Positions 45,638-55,637 of a stretch of 64,000 nucleotides of DNA are shown here, in pieces. Both the position numbers and the translations under genes were made by a program. Positions within the stretch are counted from its first letter, which is position 1, and each line of letters starts with the position of its first letter. Origin of the DNA: Leptodactylus fallax (lineage: Eukaryota > Chordata > Amphibia > Anura > Leptodactylidae); NCBI GenBank assembly GCA_947044405.1, contig CAMRHE010000196.1:2463001-2527000 (forward strand), in the 5' to 3' direction. Under the pieces are notes generated by a model. It was not told the origin of the DNA, did not search any database, and saw nothing but the letters and a program-made list of their open reading frames with translations.

Positions 45638-45813
45638 TGCAATATTTGGCTGTGTTGCCACTGAAGTCTGTGTAACCCTAGCCTATAAAGTTTATGGGAT
45701 CTCTCTATTTATTTATTTTACTTATTTTCTGTGGTCTACAGGTTTTATGATTTTATTATAATAGGTTTTATTATGACTCCTATTAATTCACTTTTAATCT
45801 CTATTTTGAAAGT

Positions 45814-45819
45814 TTAAAA

Positions 45820-45879
<60 letters not shown>
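45814..45879. repeat. A tract followed by (AT)n
   Basis: About 24 A residues pass directly into about 20 AT units. Confidence 0.97.
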
Positions 45880-45881
<2 letters not shown>

Positions 45882-46927
45882 GAGATATATCTATCTCAGT
45901 GTGCTGGAAACACTTAGACTAAATAATCTATTATTATATTATTAGCAGTCATATCAGTGATAGTGCTCTCTGGGTAATTGAATCTGAATTGCTGTTATTT
46001 GCAGCACAAGAGGTAGCCCGGTCAGTATTCCCATTTCTTAGAATTATAACCCTGCACGGTCATTACCATAATCAGGCTTTGGGATGTTGGTAACATGAAT
46101 ATATTGGCCGTGACCATGCGACCCTGAGCTGGAGAAATCACACAGATGATTCTTGTTACACCAAATTTCAGCTAATGTTCCTTCAAAGCTTTAGGTGAAC
46201 TGAAACCGTATACCTGATATTGTTTTTCAAAGAGGTCATTTCCCGATACCCCACAAAGATAAAGCTGTCAGTTGTTTCCATCAGCCTGATGCAGCGGTGA
46301 TATTTATCGATGATAACACTTTATGGTAAAATGGGTATTTTCTTTAAAGCTACTAAACAGTTGCACCTGGGACATTTAGCTATATACAGTACATGCAGAG
46401 TTACGCAAGCGATGAATTCTGTCTTTATTTCCAGAGGTTAGCAGACTTTTTACATTTATCTTTAGAAAGTGCTCAGAATAGTACAAAATAATGAAAAAAG
46501 TCCTACTTACTTTACTGATCCTCAGCACTCCTGTTCTGATGCGTCCCAGTCCCCTAAGGGTATGTTCATATGGAAGATTTTGGCGCTGATTTAGAGGGAA
46601 ATTCCACCTCAAAATCAGCGCCAAATACTATCCTTATTCTCATTGTATTCAGTGGAAGGCAGCAATTGAAGCAGAACACTGAAAAAATAAGCATATTGTT
46701 GGCTAACAGCTATTGAAGGTGTATAGGTACCTTTCGTTGTGACAAATGGGCAGAAAAGGCCATGATAGGTTGCTGTTATCTATACAGTACCTGCTTGTTA
46801 ACAGTACTGGGAAGAGTGAACATTAACAGACTGGTGCCCACTTCCATGCAGAGTTTGTGCCCCCTACAAACCGGTAAGTTCTGGCTGAGCCTAGTGATAT
46901 GCCATATTTTACTATGGTAAGAAATCA
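45880..46927. other. Unassigned DNA with a small palindrome
   Basis: TTTTGGCGCTGATTTAGAGG / CCTCAAAATCAGCGCCAAA at 46577-46625 forms a short inverted repeat typical of MITE centres. No gene was recognised. Confidence 0.4.
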
Positions 46928-47055
46928 ACTTTAGGCCGTGGCCTCGTGTTGTGAAAACGTAGTGTTTTGACCGTGGCTAATCCCATCCACACATTGCAGA
47001 AAAAAATCGTCAGCATGACAATTATACCTACAGAAACGCTGGCGTTTTCCGTATA

Positions 47056-48333
47056 CAGTACAGACCAAAAGTTTGGACATACCTTCTCATTCCAAGAGTT
47101 TTCTGTATTTTCATGACTATAAAAATTGTAGATTCACACTGAAGGCATCAAAACTATGAATTAACACATGTGGAATTATATACTTAACAAAAAAGTGTGA
47201 AACAACTGAAAATATGTCTTATATTCTAGGTTCTTCAAAGTAGCCACCTTTTGCTTTGATTACTGCTTTGCACACTCTTGGCATTCTCTTGATGAGCTTC
47301 AAGAGGTAGTCACCTGAAATGGTCTTCCAACAGTCTTGAAGGAGTTCCCAGAGATGCTTAGCACTTGTTGGCCCTTTTGCCTTCACTCTGCGGTCCAGCT
47401 CACCCCAAACCATCTGGATTGGGTTCAGGTCTGGTGACTGTGGAGGCCAGGTCATCTGGCGTAGCACCCCATCACTCTCCTTCTTGGTCAATTAGCCCTT
47501 ACACATTCTAGAGGTGTGTTTGGGGCCATTGTCCTGTTGAAAAATAAATGATGGTCCAACTAAACGCAAACCGGATGGAATAGCATGCCGCTGCAAGATG
47601 CTGCGGTAACCATGCTGGTTCAGTATTCCTTCAATTTTGAATAAATCCCCAACAGTGTCACCAGCAAAGCACCATCACACCATCACACCTCCTCCTCCAT
47701 GCTTCACGGTGGGAACCAGGCATGTAGAGTCCATTCGTTCACCTTTTCTGCGTCGCACAAAGACACGGTGGTTGGAACCAAAGATCTCAAATTTGGACTC
47801 GTCAGACCAAAGCACAGATTTCCACTGGTCTAATGTCCATTCCTTGTATTCTTTAGCCCAAACAAGTCTCTTCTGCTTGTTGCCTGTCCTTAGCAGTGGT
47901 TTCCTAGCAGCTATTTTACCATGAAGGCTGCTGCACACAGTCTCCTCTTAACAGTTGTTGTAGAGATGTGTCTGCTGCTAGAACTCTGTGTGGTATCGAC
48001 CTGGTCTCTAATCTGAGCTGCTGTTAACCTGCGATTTCTGAGGCTGGTGACTCGGATGAACTTATCCTCCGCAGCAGAGGTGACTCTTGGTCTTCCTTTC
48101 CTGGGGCGGTCCTCATGTGAGCCAGTTTCTTTGTAGAGCTTGATGGTTTTGGCCACTGCATTTGGGGACACTTTCAAAGTTTTCCCAATTTTTCGGAAAT
48201 TGACCTTCATTTCATTAAGTATATAATTCCACATGTGTTACTTCATAGTTTTGATGCCTTCAGTGTGAATCTACAATTTTTATAGTCATGAAAATACAGA
48301 AAACTCTTGGAATGAGAAGGTGTGTCTGTACTG
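47056..48333 (-). mobile_element. Deleted DD38E (Intruder-like) Tc1 element
   Basis: The left end CAGTACAGACCAAAAGTTTG equals that of 16338. The right end is shortened: GAATGAGAAGGTGTGTCTGT runs straight to ACTG, omitting the CCAAACTTTTGGTC part. TA flanks both ends (47054-47055, 48334-48335). The internal sequence is about 90% like the complete copy by eye, with the leader and first coding part missing. Confidence 0.93.
47219..48234 (-). pseudogene. DD38E transposase pseudogene
   Basis: The first ~23 codons are missing; homology starts at RKIGKTLKVSPNAVAKTIK. One frameshift lies near the second HTH (AAAFMVK versus AAGLHGK, ~47925). The D1 box VLWSDES is intact and the glycine box VKHGGGGVMV is longer than in the complete copy. 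Another break follows, and TAT to TAA in CKGYLTK creates a stop near 47491. The C-terminal 90 residues (PPQSPDLNPIQMVWGE) have Gln in place of the catalytic Glu. It is inactive on several counts. Confidence 0.92.
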
Positions 48334-48718
48334 TAGGTATAGTAGGCACAGAAAGTCCGCAGAGGGAAAACTGCGGACTTTCTGTGAAAAGTGATGAGTT
48401 TCTGCTGCAGTCTTTTCTGCACTATGTGGGGCCTTCTCCTTAATAATATAGATTAGAGGACACATGCAGTATGATTCTCTCAGCATTTACATGACATTTA
48501 CGTTTGTATAATAGGATTGTACCAAGTTTTCAGTTTACATCCTATTCACATTTACATCCTAACCCCCACGATCATGAAAATGGGGGTCCCCCAATCCCCC
48601 CCCCCCATCTAAATGAAACAGTGGTTGCACAGAACTTGGCAGCCCCATTCAGCTTTATGGGACTGCCGGAGATAGTCAAGATGTATACTTGGTTTCTCTT
48701 TGGCAGTCTCACAGAACT

Positions 48719-48913
48719 TAAAGGGGTTGTGCCATCAATACAATTGGCAATAAGTAAACGTAATATGAAATTTGTAGAGTTGTCAGCAACATCAAAGTAA
48801 CAAGAACATGACAAGCTTCCCGAATTCAATAACTTTTAGCTGTGTTCATGTGAGGTATGTAGAGGTGAGGGGGTGCCGTACAGTATAAAATGATATAAAT
48901 GATATCCCCTTAA
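48719..48913. repeat. Short TTAA MITE sharing TTAA with the next
   Basis: TTAAAGGGGTTGTGCCATC at left and TGATATCCCCTTAA at right. A truncated GAATGGGAG-type copy (48590-48719) precedes it. Confidence 0.55.
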
Positions 48914-49240
48914 AGGAGTTTTACCATGAGGCAAAAATGGGTGGTCCTTTCCCCCGCTTCACATTCAGCATGACTGCAGCCAGACTCTAGGTATGGCTGG
49001 TGGTGGACGGCGCTCCCATTCACTTCAATGGGATCGCTGTGGAAATAGCAGAGTGCTGTACTGCTATCTCCAGTGCTCCCGTTGAAGTGAATAAGAGCAC
49101 CGTCCACCACCAGTCATACCTGCAGTGTACAGGATTGTCGGGATTGGTGGGGGACTCAGCAGTCAGACCCCAACTGATCAGGAGTTTATCCTCTATCCCA
49201 TGGATAGGGAATAAATACTTTTGTGACATAACCCCATTAA
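48910..49240. repeat. TTAA MITE, GAATGGGAGC family
   Basis: The left end TTAAAGGAGTTTTACCATG and right end CATAACCCCATTAA carry TTAA at 48910-48913 and 49237-49240. The centre has an inverted pair: GGTGGTGGACGGCGCTCCCA / TGAATAAGAGCACCGTCCAC, with CACTTCAATGGGATCGCTG. Related copies are at 1165, 50246 and 57960. Confidence 0.75.
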
Positions 49241-50245
49241 TGGTGCTGTTTAACCCCACCATGTCCTTAACACATACATACAGGAGAACTTACCACCTCC
49301 CCAGCACCTTTTCATTAGCCAAGCATTCATGTATTATGTAGTAATGGAGTATGTCTACATGCCAGAAATGCTGCAGTTTTTACATGTGAATTTGTGCATG
49401 GAAAAGCCACAGGGATGTAAAGTGGCTGAGATTTTAACAAATCTGATCTACTCGCTACATAAAAAAATTCTAAAAAAAAAAAAAAGACACGCCTTAAGGA
49501 TTTAGAGTCCAGTACCCACATTACATTCCACATGTAAATAATCTCTAGACATTCGGCAACTCAACAGCAAAATCTGCCTGTAAGATATGTATATATTCAC
49601 TGTGGAATCTGCTGCAACTGATTTTTTTTTTTTTTCCGGTAAGTTTGGCTGTACCCTTACAGTAACAAGTTTACAGCGGCTACCCCAAGCAAGATGAATT
49701 GTATTGGTAGCGTCTCATCAGCTGTAACTGTAGGATAAAAGGGTGACCTGCAATAAGTAAAAACATGGAAAGGTGAACTTGTGTGACTTCTATGAAATCC
49801 TGATGTGGTCATTGAGAAGATGATTTGTGGCTTGCACTGGATAGATGGCTCTTATTAATGTCATTCTCTTCTATTCTTTATAACCTGGAATTGCATTTAC
49901 CCTTCACAAAGTGGATTTCAGATTGAGCTTGTAAAGTGTAATGCAGCCGTCCCTTCTAATAAAAAAGATGCATCTATTACAATACTGTTTGGCAGCTGAA
50001 AAATAACACAGGAACATTTCTGATATTGCTAAGTGGCTGTCAACATGTGAGGGCATAGGGACTAGAATACTGCAATATTGGGAATGACAATTGTTGCTGA
50101 GATCTGATGACCACCAGGTTTTTCGGTGTTCTTGGAAAATAAGAGAATGCAATATGGAGTATTTACAATAATTGTTAGTATCGGTGATATTTTTGTATTT
50201 CTGACTCATTTAATTTTGTATTTGGTCTATATTTTATCAGTGTTA
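49241..50245. other. Unassigned DNA
   Basis: An A tract lies at 49472-49484 and a T tract at 49621-49635. No gene was recognised. Confidence 0.4.
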
Positions 50246-50611
50246 TTAAAGGGGATTTCCCATCTGAGCATCTGATATTTTGCAGATCAGTAGAGGTCTG
50301 ACTGTTATAATTCCCTCCAGTCAGAAGAATGGGGATGTTTTGTCCCTTGTTCTGGATGGAGCAGTGATATTGTGCACACTGCTACATTCATTTCAGTAGG
50401 AGTGCCAGAGATAGCTGATGTACAGCACTCGGTTATCTGCAGCACTCCCATTGAGGTTAATAGAGTGGTGCATGCACTGCCTGACCACCGCTCCATTCTG
50501 AACAGGAGTCAAAACGCCCCCATTCTCCTGACAAGTCAGGGTCTCATATCCTCTTCAATCCACAAGTCCTAGGGATAGCGGATAACTTACTCTTATAGGA
50601 GAACCCCTTAA
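50246..50611. repeat. TTAA MITE, GAATGGGAGC family
   Basis: The left end TTAAAGGGGATTTCCCATC and right end TAGGAGAACCCCTTAA are inverse-type. It contains ATTCATTTCAGTAGGAGTGC and CACTCCCATTGAGGTTAATA. The right TTAA (50608-50611) is shared with the next element. Confidence 0.75.
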
Positions 50612-50886
50612 AGAGGACCTTTCCTGTCCTCTGACATCAGCGGTGTTATATACCTCTAGAAAGCTGACAGTGTACCTTGTACTGTGGGGGGGTGGTGAGA
50701 GTTACCAATGACGCTGAGTTGTAAGGCTCGCCCTTCTGACAGTGGAGGGATATCTGTGCCATTAGTGCACCGATATCTCTGGCACTGAGGCGCATACCAA
50801 CAAAGTTGACATTGCACTAAGTTCTGCACACTGTCAGCTTTCTAGCAGTATATGATACAGCCGAGATCAGAGGACAAGAGTCCACT
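50608..50886. repeat. TTAA MITE abutting the previous one
   Basis: TTAAAGAGGACCTTTCCTGT and CCTCTGACATCAGC at left match GATCAGAGGACAAGAGTCC at right. AGAAAGCTGACAGTGT / CACTGTCAGCTTTCTAG is an exact inner inverse pair. The right TTAA is lost. This is the same family as 20789-20965. Confidence 0.75.
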
Positions 50887-52537
50887 GCAGGTATGTTTCA
50901 TTACAATAAAGAGGTGTGAATATTCCTTGTGCTCAGCTACTTTGACGAAGTCAAACAACATCTTCGAGCAGGTAAACTAGGCAGTGTTGTGCTTTAGGCA
51001 GACAAGTTTATGTACATGTCCTCTTGGTGCACTTTAGTGTGTATGCCTACCTTGGTTCACTAGGAGTACTGAGTCTCATTAAGGAGATGTTGCTTCAAAG
51101 AGGCCGCATTGCAGTGTACAGGGATTTATTTGACCATGCATGCCCTGCTCAGAATTCTGGGGAAAAAATTCTGGTGGAGAAAGGGAATTTGTTCTAGACC
51201 CATGTCTGTAAACTTTACCCAGCTAGCCAGTACCCTGCTTCTCAATGATGAGAGGTGATATCAAAACAGCTGTCTGCGGATATGTCTCTGTCTTCCTTTT
51301 GGAGGAGTTATTCTGGCTTGGCTTTATGCTACTGGCTTTCAGGAAACCAGGCACTGGTTATATAAGGAGCTAACTTCCATAAGGTGGCGTTAGAGCAAGT
51401 TCTCCTTTTTCACCAAGGAGACCTTTTTTGCATATTCCTACATTCTCACTTTAGTGGTTCTCATCCAGATTTTTTTTTCTTGATTTAAAATTATTTCCTT
51501 CTGATATTTTCAACAAATGTTGCGTTAATCAATAGAAGTAAATGTTAGAAACTTTGCAATATATCTTATCAGAGAAAAATGCTCTTTTCTCCATCTGTCT
51601 AGTTCTTTTCCTGCTCCCTCTCTAAACTGGCTTCCATTCTGAAATATTTCCTGAATTCTGTCTAGCTAGAGCAAGAGGGTGAAAAGGTCACAGAGTTTAT
51701 TATAGCTCACAATAAAATTTATTGAGAGGGGAGGATGAGCAGCAACCCAGTGATAGGAGAGACAGATGCACAGACAAACTGCAAGCAACTAAATAGGAAG
51801 CTTTTTAACTCACCCCAAGCTTTGTTCACATCAGTACAGGTCAATAGTTCTCCTAAAGTCCCATGTGATCCTGCTGCAGGTTTTGAATGAAAGAGAAAGT
51901 CATGGAGGAGATTCTCTTCTTCCTGCATGTTTATAGTAATGTCTATAGTAAAGATAGCACCTAAGCTCCACCCACCAGCTCAGAGAGAACTGAAAATGAC
52001 ACAGAACGCAGAGAGGAAAACTAATAAAAATGCAGAAGACAAGTCATATAATGGCAGAATTAGTGTTACTTTTTATAGTATGTACGTACATGCATTGATT
52101 TATATAGTCTGTAGAAAGGTTAGATATGCTTTAAAGGTTTAACATTTTTACTTGCAAGTCGTCTTAATGGTCCCTGGCACATGTTGCAGAGACTGTACTT
52201 AACATGAAGCATTGAGTTCACTTGTTCTGTTCAATAAAAGATCACAGATGGAGAGACTGGCTATATAAATACTGAACCATTCTGTGTCCCACGTGGTCTC
52301 ATTTACTTTTGACCATGGACTTTATCATACAATGAGTTTGACATGGCTTGTATAGAAAAATGATTAATGTTCATGTGGAATTGGATATTTTTGAGTCACT
52401 ATGAAAAATGTTAGGGGATAGTGTAATGGCAATTCCTTAATATGATAACATAATAATATATATATAATAATGATATAATATGCTCGCAGGGCTGTGGACA
52501 AACCCTTCTGGATTTGCACCCATTTTCCTTAAAGGTT
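50887..52537. other. Unassigned DNA
   Basis: No gene or repeat family was recognised over 1.6 kb. The short frames at 51719-52142 have no motif. Confidence 0.4.
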
Positions 52538-52701
52538 TTTTACATACCCCTTTGAACATTTTCACATTTTGTTGACTTACAACCACAAACTTAAATGTAT
52601 TTTATTGAAATTTTAAGTGATAACCAACACAAAGTTGGAGATAATTGTGAAGTGGAAGGAAAATGCTACATGGTTTTCCCAAATTATAATCAAATAAAAA
52701 T

Positions 52702-53008
52702 CTGAAAAGGGAGTGCCTCGGATGCGTCGGCGTATAGCGCAGCGTCAGATGCCTTACGCAGGGCAGAAGAACATGAACAGAACTAACTAAGGGGTGGCAA
52801 CAGGTTATGACATGAGGGGTGCTCAGAGGAGAGGGGGAACGCCCAGTGTGTTCTGTGAGCGTAACTTGCATATCGCAATAAAAGAATTTTTGCAGAAACG
52901 GCAGGGAAAAAAGAGAATGGAAGGTAGGAGTAGAATAGCCTTTTTTAAAGGTTATTCCAATGTGCCATTACTTCAAAAGGTGATTTTCTAATGATAGACT
53001 CCCTTTAA
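52702..53008. repeat. Partial foldback MITE nested in a Tc1
   Basis: The right 110 bp (AGAATAGCCTTTTTTAAAGG, TTATTCCAATGTGCCATTAC, ATGATAGACTCCCTTTAA) match the right arm of 20206-20792. The left part has GCTCAGAGGAGAGGGGGAAC and CpG-rich sequence (GCGTCGGCGTATAGCGCAGCG) and no TTAA. TTAA at 53005-53008 adjoins the Tc1 coding end. Confidence 0.75.
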
Positions 53009-53919
53009 TACTTTGTAGACTCACATTTCGCTGCAATTAAAACTGCAAGCCTTTTGGGGTATGTCTCTAACAGCTTTGCACATCTAGAGACTGAAATTTT
53101 TGCCCATTCTTCTTTGCAAAAAAGCTCAAGCTCAGCCAGATTGGATGGAGAGCGCCTATGAACAGCAATTTTCATGTCTTGCCACAGATGCTCAATGGGA
53201 TTTAGGTCTGGCCTTTGACTGGGCCATTCTAACACATGAATATTCTTTGATCTAAACCATTCCACTGTAGCTCTGGCTGTATGTTTAGGGTCTTTGTCTT
53301 GCTGGAAGGTGATTCTCCTTCCCACTCAAGTCTTTCATAGCCTCCAAAAGGTTTTCTTCCACGATTGCCCTGTGTTTAACTCCATCCATCTTCCCATCAA
53401 CTCTGACTCCCTGCTGGAGAAAAGCCTCCCCACATCATGATGTTGCCACCACCATGTTTCACAGGGGAATGGTGTGTTCAGGGGCATGAGCAGGCCAAAA
53501 AATTCAACTTTGGTCTCATCTGATCAGAGAACCTTCTTCCACATGTTTGCTGTGTCCCCTATATGGCTTGTGGCAAACTGCAAACGGCACTTATGTCTTT
53601 CTTTCAACAATGGTTTTCTTCTTGCCACTCTTCTTTAAAGACCAGATTTATGCAGTGCACACCTTATATTTGTTCTGTGGACAGATTCTCACACCTGAGC
53701 TGTGGATTTCGGCAGCTCCTCCAGAGTGACTATGGGCCTCTTGGCTGCTTCTCTGATCATTGCTCGCCTTGCTCGATCTATTAGTTTAGGTGGTCTTGAT
53801 AGGTTTGCAGTTGTAGAGTACTTTTGCCATTTTTCGATGATGGATTGAACAGTGCTCCTTGGGATGCTCAAAGCTTGGGATATGTTTTTATGACCTAACC
53901 CTGCTTTAAACTTCTCCAC
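53005..53919 (-). pseudogene. Tc1 (DD34E) transposase pseudogene
   Basis: The N-terminal part at 53689-53919 reads FKAGLGHKNISQALSIPR then STVQSIIEKWQKY. The middle is frameshifted, although DNA words for VKHGGGNIM and the D1 region can be followed at 53400-53560. 53005-53325 is open: RRITFQQDKDPKHTARATVE (D2), WPSQRPDLNPIEHLW (E), then EEWAKIS and YPKRLAVLIAAK. D2 to E is 34 residues. The stop codon TAA is supplied by the TTAA of the nested MITE. Confidence 0.88.
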
Positions 53920-54346
53920 AACTTTATCTCTGACCTGTCTGGTGAGTTTCTTGGTCTTGATGATGCTGTTTGTTCACTAGTGTTCTCTAACAAACCACTG
54001 AGGCCTTCACAGATCAGGTGTATTTATACTGAGACTAAATTATATATAGCTGTACTCTATTAACTAAGTGACTTCTGAAGGCAAATGATTGACTGGGTTT
54101 TATTTAGGGGTATCAGAGTACAGCGGGCTGAATACATTTGCACGTCACACTTTTCAGATTTAAAATTAAAAATTTTAAATTACAATTTTGAAAACCATGT
54201 ATCATTTTTGTTCCACTTCACAATTATCTGCTACTTTTGTGTTGGTTTATCACTTAAAATCTCAATGAAATACATTTAAGTTTGTGGTTGTAAGGTGACA
54301 AAATGTGAAAAAGTTCAAGGGGTATGAATACTTTTACAAGGCACTG

Positions 54347-54366
54347 TGTGTGTGTGTGTGTGTGTA
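54347..54366. repeat. (GT)n microsatellite at a Tc1 end
   Basis: The run starts in the terminal ...CACTG|TG of the Tc1 element. Confidence 0.95.
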
Positions 54367-54399
54367 TAGTTATACACATACATACTGTATATACATGTA

Positions 54400-55589
54400 C
54401 AGTTGTGCTAAAAAAATTTACATACCCCAGCAGATTTTTTTTTTTGGCCATTTTTCAGAGAATATGAATGATAACGCAAAAAACTTTCTCCACTCATGGT
54501 TAATGGTTGATTGAAGCCATTTATTGTCAAACTTCTGTGTTTTCTCTTTTTAAAGCATAATGACAACCAAAAATATCAAAATGCCCCTGTTCAAAAGTTC
54601 ACATACCCTGGTGATTTTGGCCTGATAACATGCCCAGAAACCAAACCACGGTCAGGTAGACCAACCAAAATTTCAGCCACAACTGCCCGGAAAATTGTTC
54701 GGGATGCAAAGAAAAACCCACACATAACATCAGCTGAAATACAGGAGTCTCTGAAAACTATCGGTGTGGCTGTGTCAAGATGCACAATAAGGAGGCACTT
54801 GAAGAAAAATGGGCTGCATGGTCGAGTTGCCAGAAGAAAGCCATTACTGCGCAAATGCTACAAAGAATCTCGCCTTCAATACGCCAAACAGCACAGAGAC
54901 AAGCCTCAAAACTTCTGGAACAAGGTAATTTGGAGTGATGAGACAAAAATCGAACTTTTTGGCCACAACCATAAACGTTACATTTGGAGAGGTGTCAACA
55001 AGGACTATGATGAAAGGAACACCATTCCTGCTGTAAAGCACGGAGGTGGATCACTGATGATGTGGGGATGTGTGAGCTTAAAAGGCACAGGAAACTTGGT
55101 CAAAGTTGAAGGAAAGATGAATGCAGCATGTTATCAGCAAATACTGGAGGCAAATTTGCACTTATCAGCCAGGAAGCTGCGCATGGGACGTACTTGGGCG
55201 TTCCAACATGACAACGATCCAAAACACAAGGCCAAGTTGACCTGTCATTGGCTACAGCAGAAGAAAGTGAAGGTTCTGGAGTGGCCATCTCAGTCTCCTG
55301 ACCTCAATATCATTGAGCCACTCTGGGGAGATCTCAAGCGCGCAGTACATGCAAGACAGCCCAGGAATTTACAGGAACTGGAGACTTTTTGCCAAGAAGA
55401 ATGGGCAGTTGTACCATCTGAGAAAATAAAGAGCCTCATCCACAACTACCACAAAAGACTTCAATAAATGGCTTCAACCAACCACTAACCATGAGTGGAG
55501 AAAAAGCTTTTGTGTTTATCATTCATATTCTCTGCAAAAAGGCCAAAAAAACAAAAAATCTGCCTGGATATGTAAACTTTTTTAGCACA

Positions 55590-55594
<5 letters not shown>
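54400..55594 (+). mobile_element. Tc1-like (DD34E) element, N-terminally deleted
   Basis: The left end CAGTTGTGCTAAAAAAATTT (54400, with TA before it) and right end AACTTTTTTAGCACAACTCTG are inverse. Further inverse blocks are GAGAATATGAATGATAA, TTCTCCACTCATGGTTA and TTGATTGAAGCCATTTATTG. The transposase is on the plus strand. The right end leads directly into a GT microsatellite, which obscures the TA. Confidence 0.92.
54632..55467 (+). pseudogene. Tc1 transposase lacking the first helix-turn-helix
   Basis: The frame is open from 54511 to 55467, but homology begins only at ETKPRSGRPTKIS, the linker after the first HTH. The ~50 preceding residues were deleted and the upstream codons are leader sequence. 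Present are the second HTH (RCTIRRHLKKNGLHGRVARR), D1 [13 protein letters not shown], glycine box VKHGGGSLMMWGC, D2 FQHDNDPKHKAK and E in DLNIIEPLWGDLKRAV (Pro to Ile). The spacing is 34 residues. It stops at HNYHKRLQ, about 15 residues earlier than relatives. The catalytic triad is complete in one frame, but DNA binding should be impaired. Confidence 0.9.
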
Positions 55595-55634
<40 letters not shown>

Positions 55635-55637
55635 ATA
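55593..55637. repeat. (GT)n microsatellite at a Tc1 end
   Basis: About 17 TG units followed by TATG/TATA steps, starting within the terminal ACTCTG of the Tc1 element. Confidence 0.96.

Larger units (their letters stand above)
46928..48437. repeat. MITE (GGCCCCAC family) split by a Tc1 element
   Basis: The left half (46928-47055: TTTAGGCCGTGGCCTCGTGT, ATTATACCTACAGAAACG, CTGGCGTTTTCC) and the right half (48334-48437: CTGCAGTCTTTTCTGCACTA, TGTGGGGCCTTCTCC) match the termini and centre of copies at 29878 and 35484. The Tc1 element sits at a TA in between. GAAAGTCCGCAGAGGGAAAA / CTGCGGACTTTCTGTG in the right half forms a hairpin. Confidence 0.65.
52538..54346 (-). mobile_element. Tc1-like (DD34E) element with a nested MITE
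   Basis: The right end is GTATGAATACTTTTACAAGG + CACTG. The left arm begins within the ITR (TACATACCCCTTTGAACATT) and has lost the outermost ~20 bp. The arms share ACAACCACAAACTTAAATGT, ATTTTATTGAAATTTTAAGT and GATAACCAACACAAA in inverse orientation. The transposase is on the minus strand. 52702-53008 is foreign, replacing the 3' untranslated region. The right end leads into a GT microsatellite. Confidence 0.9.
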
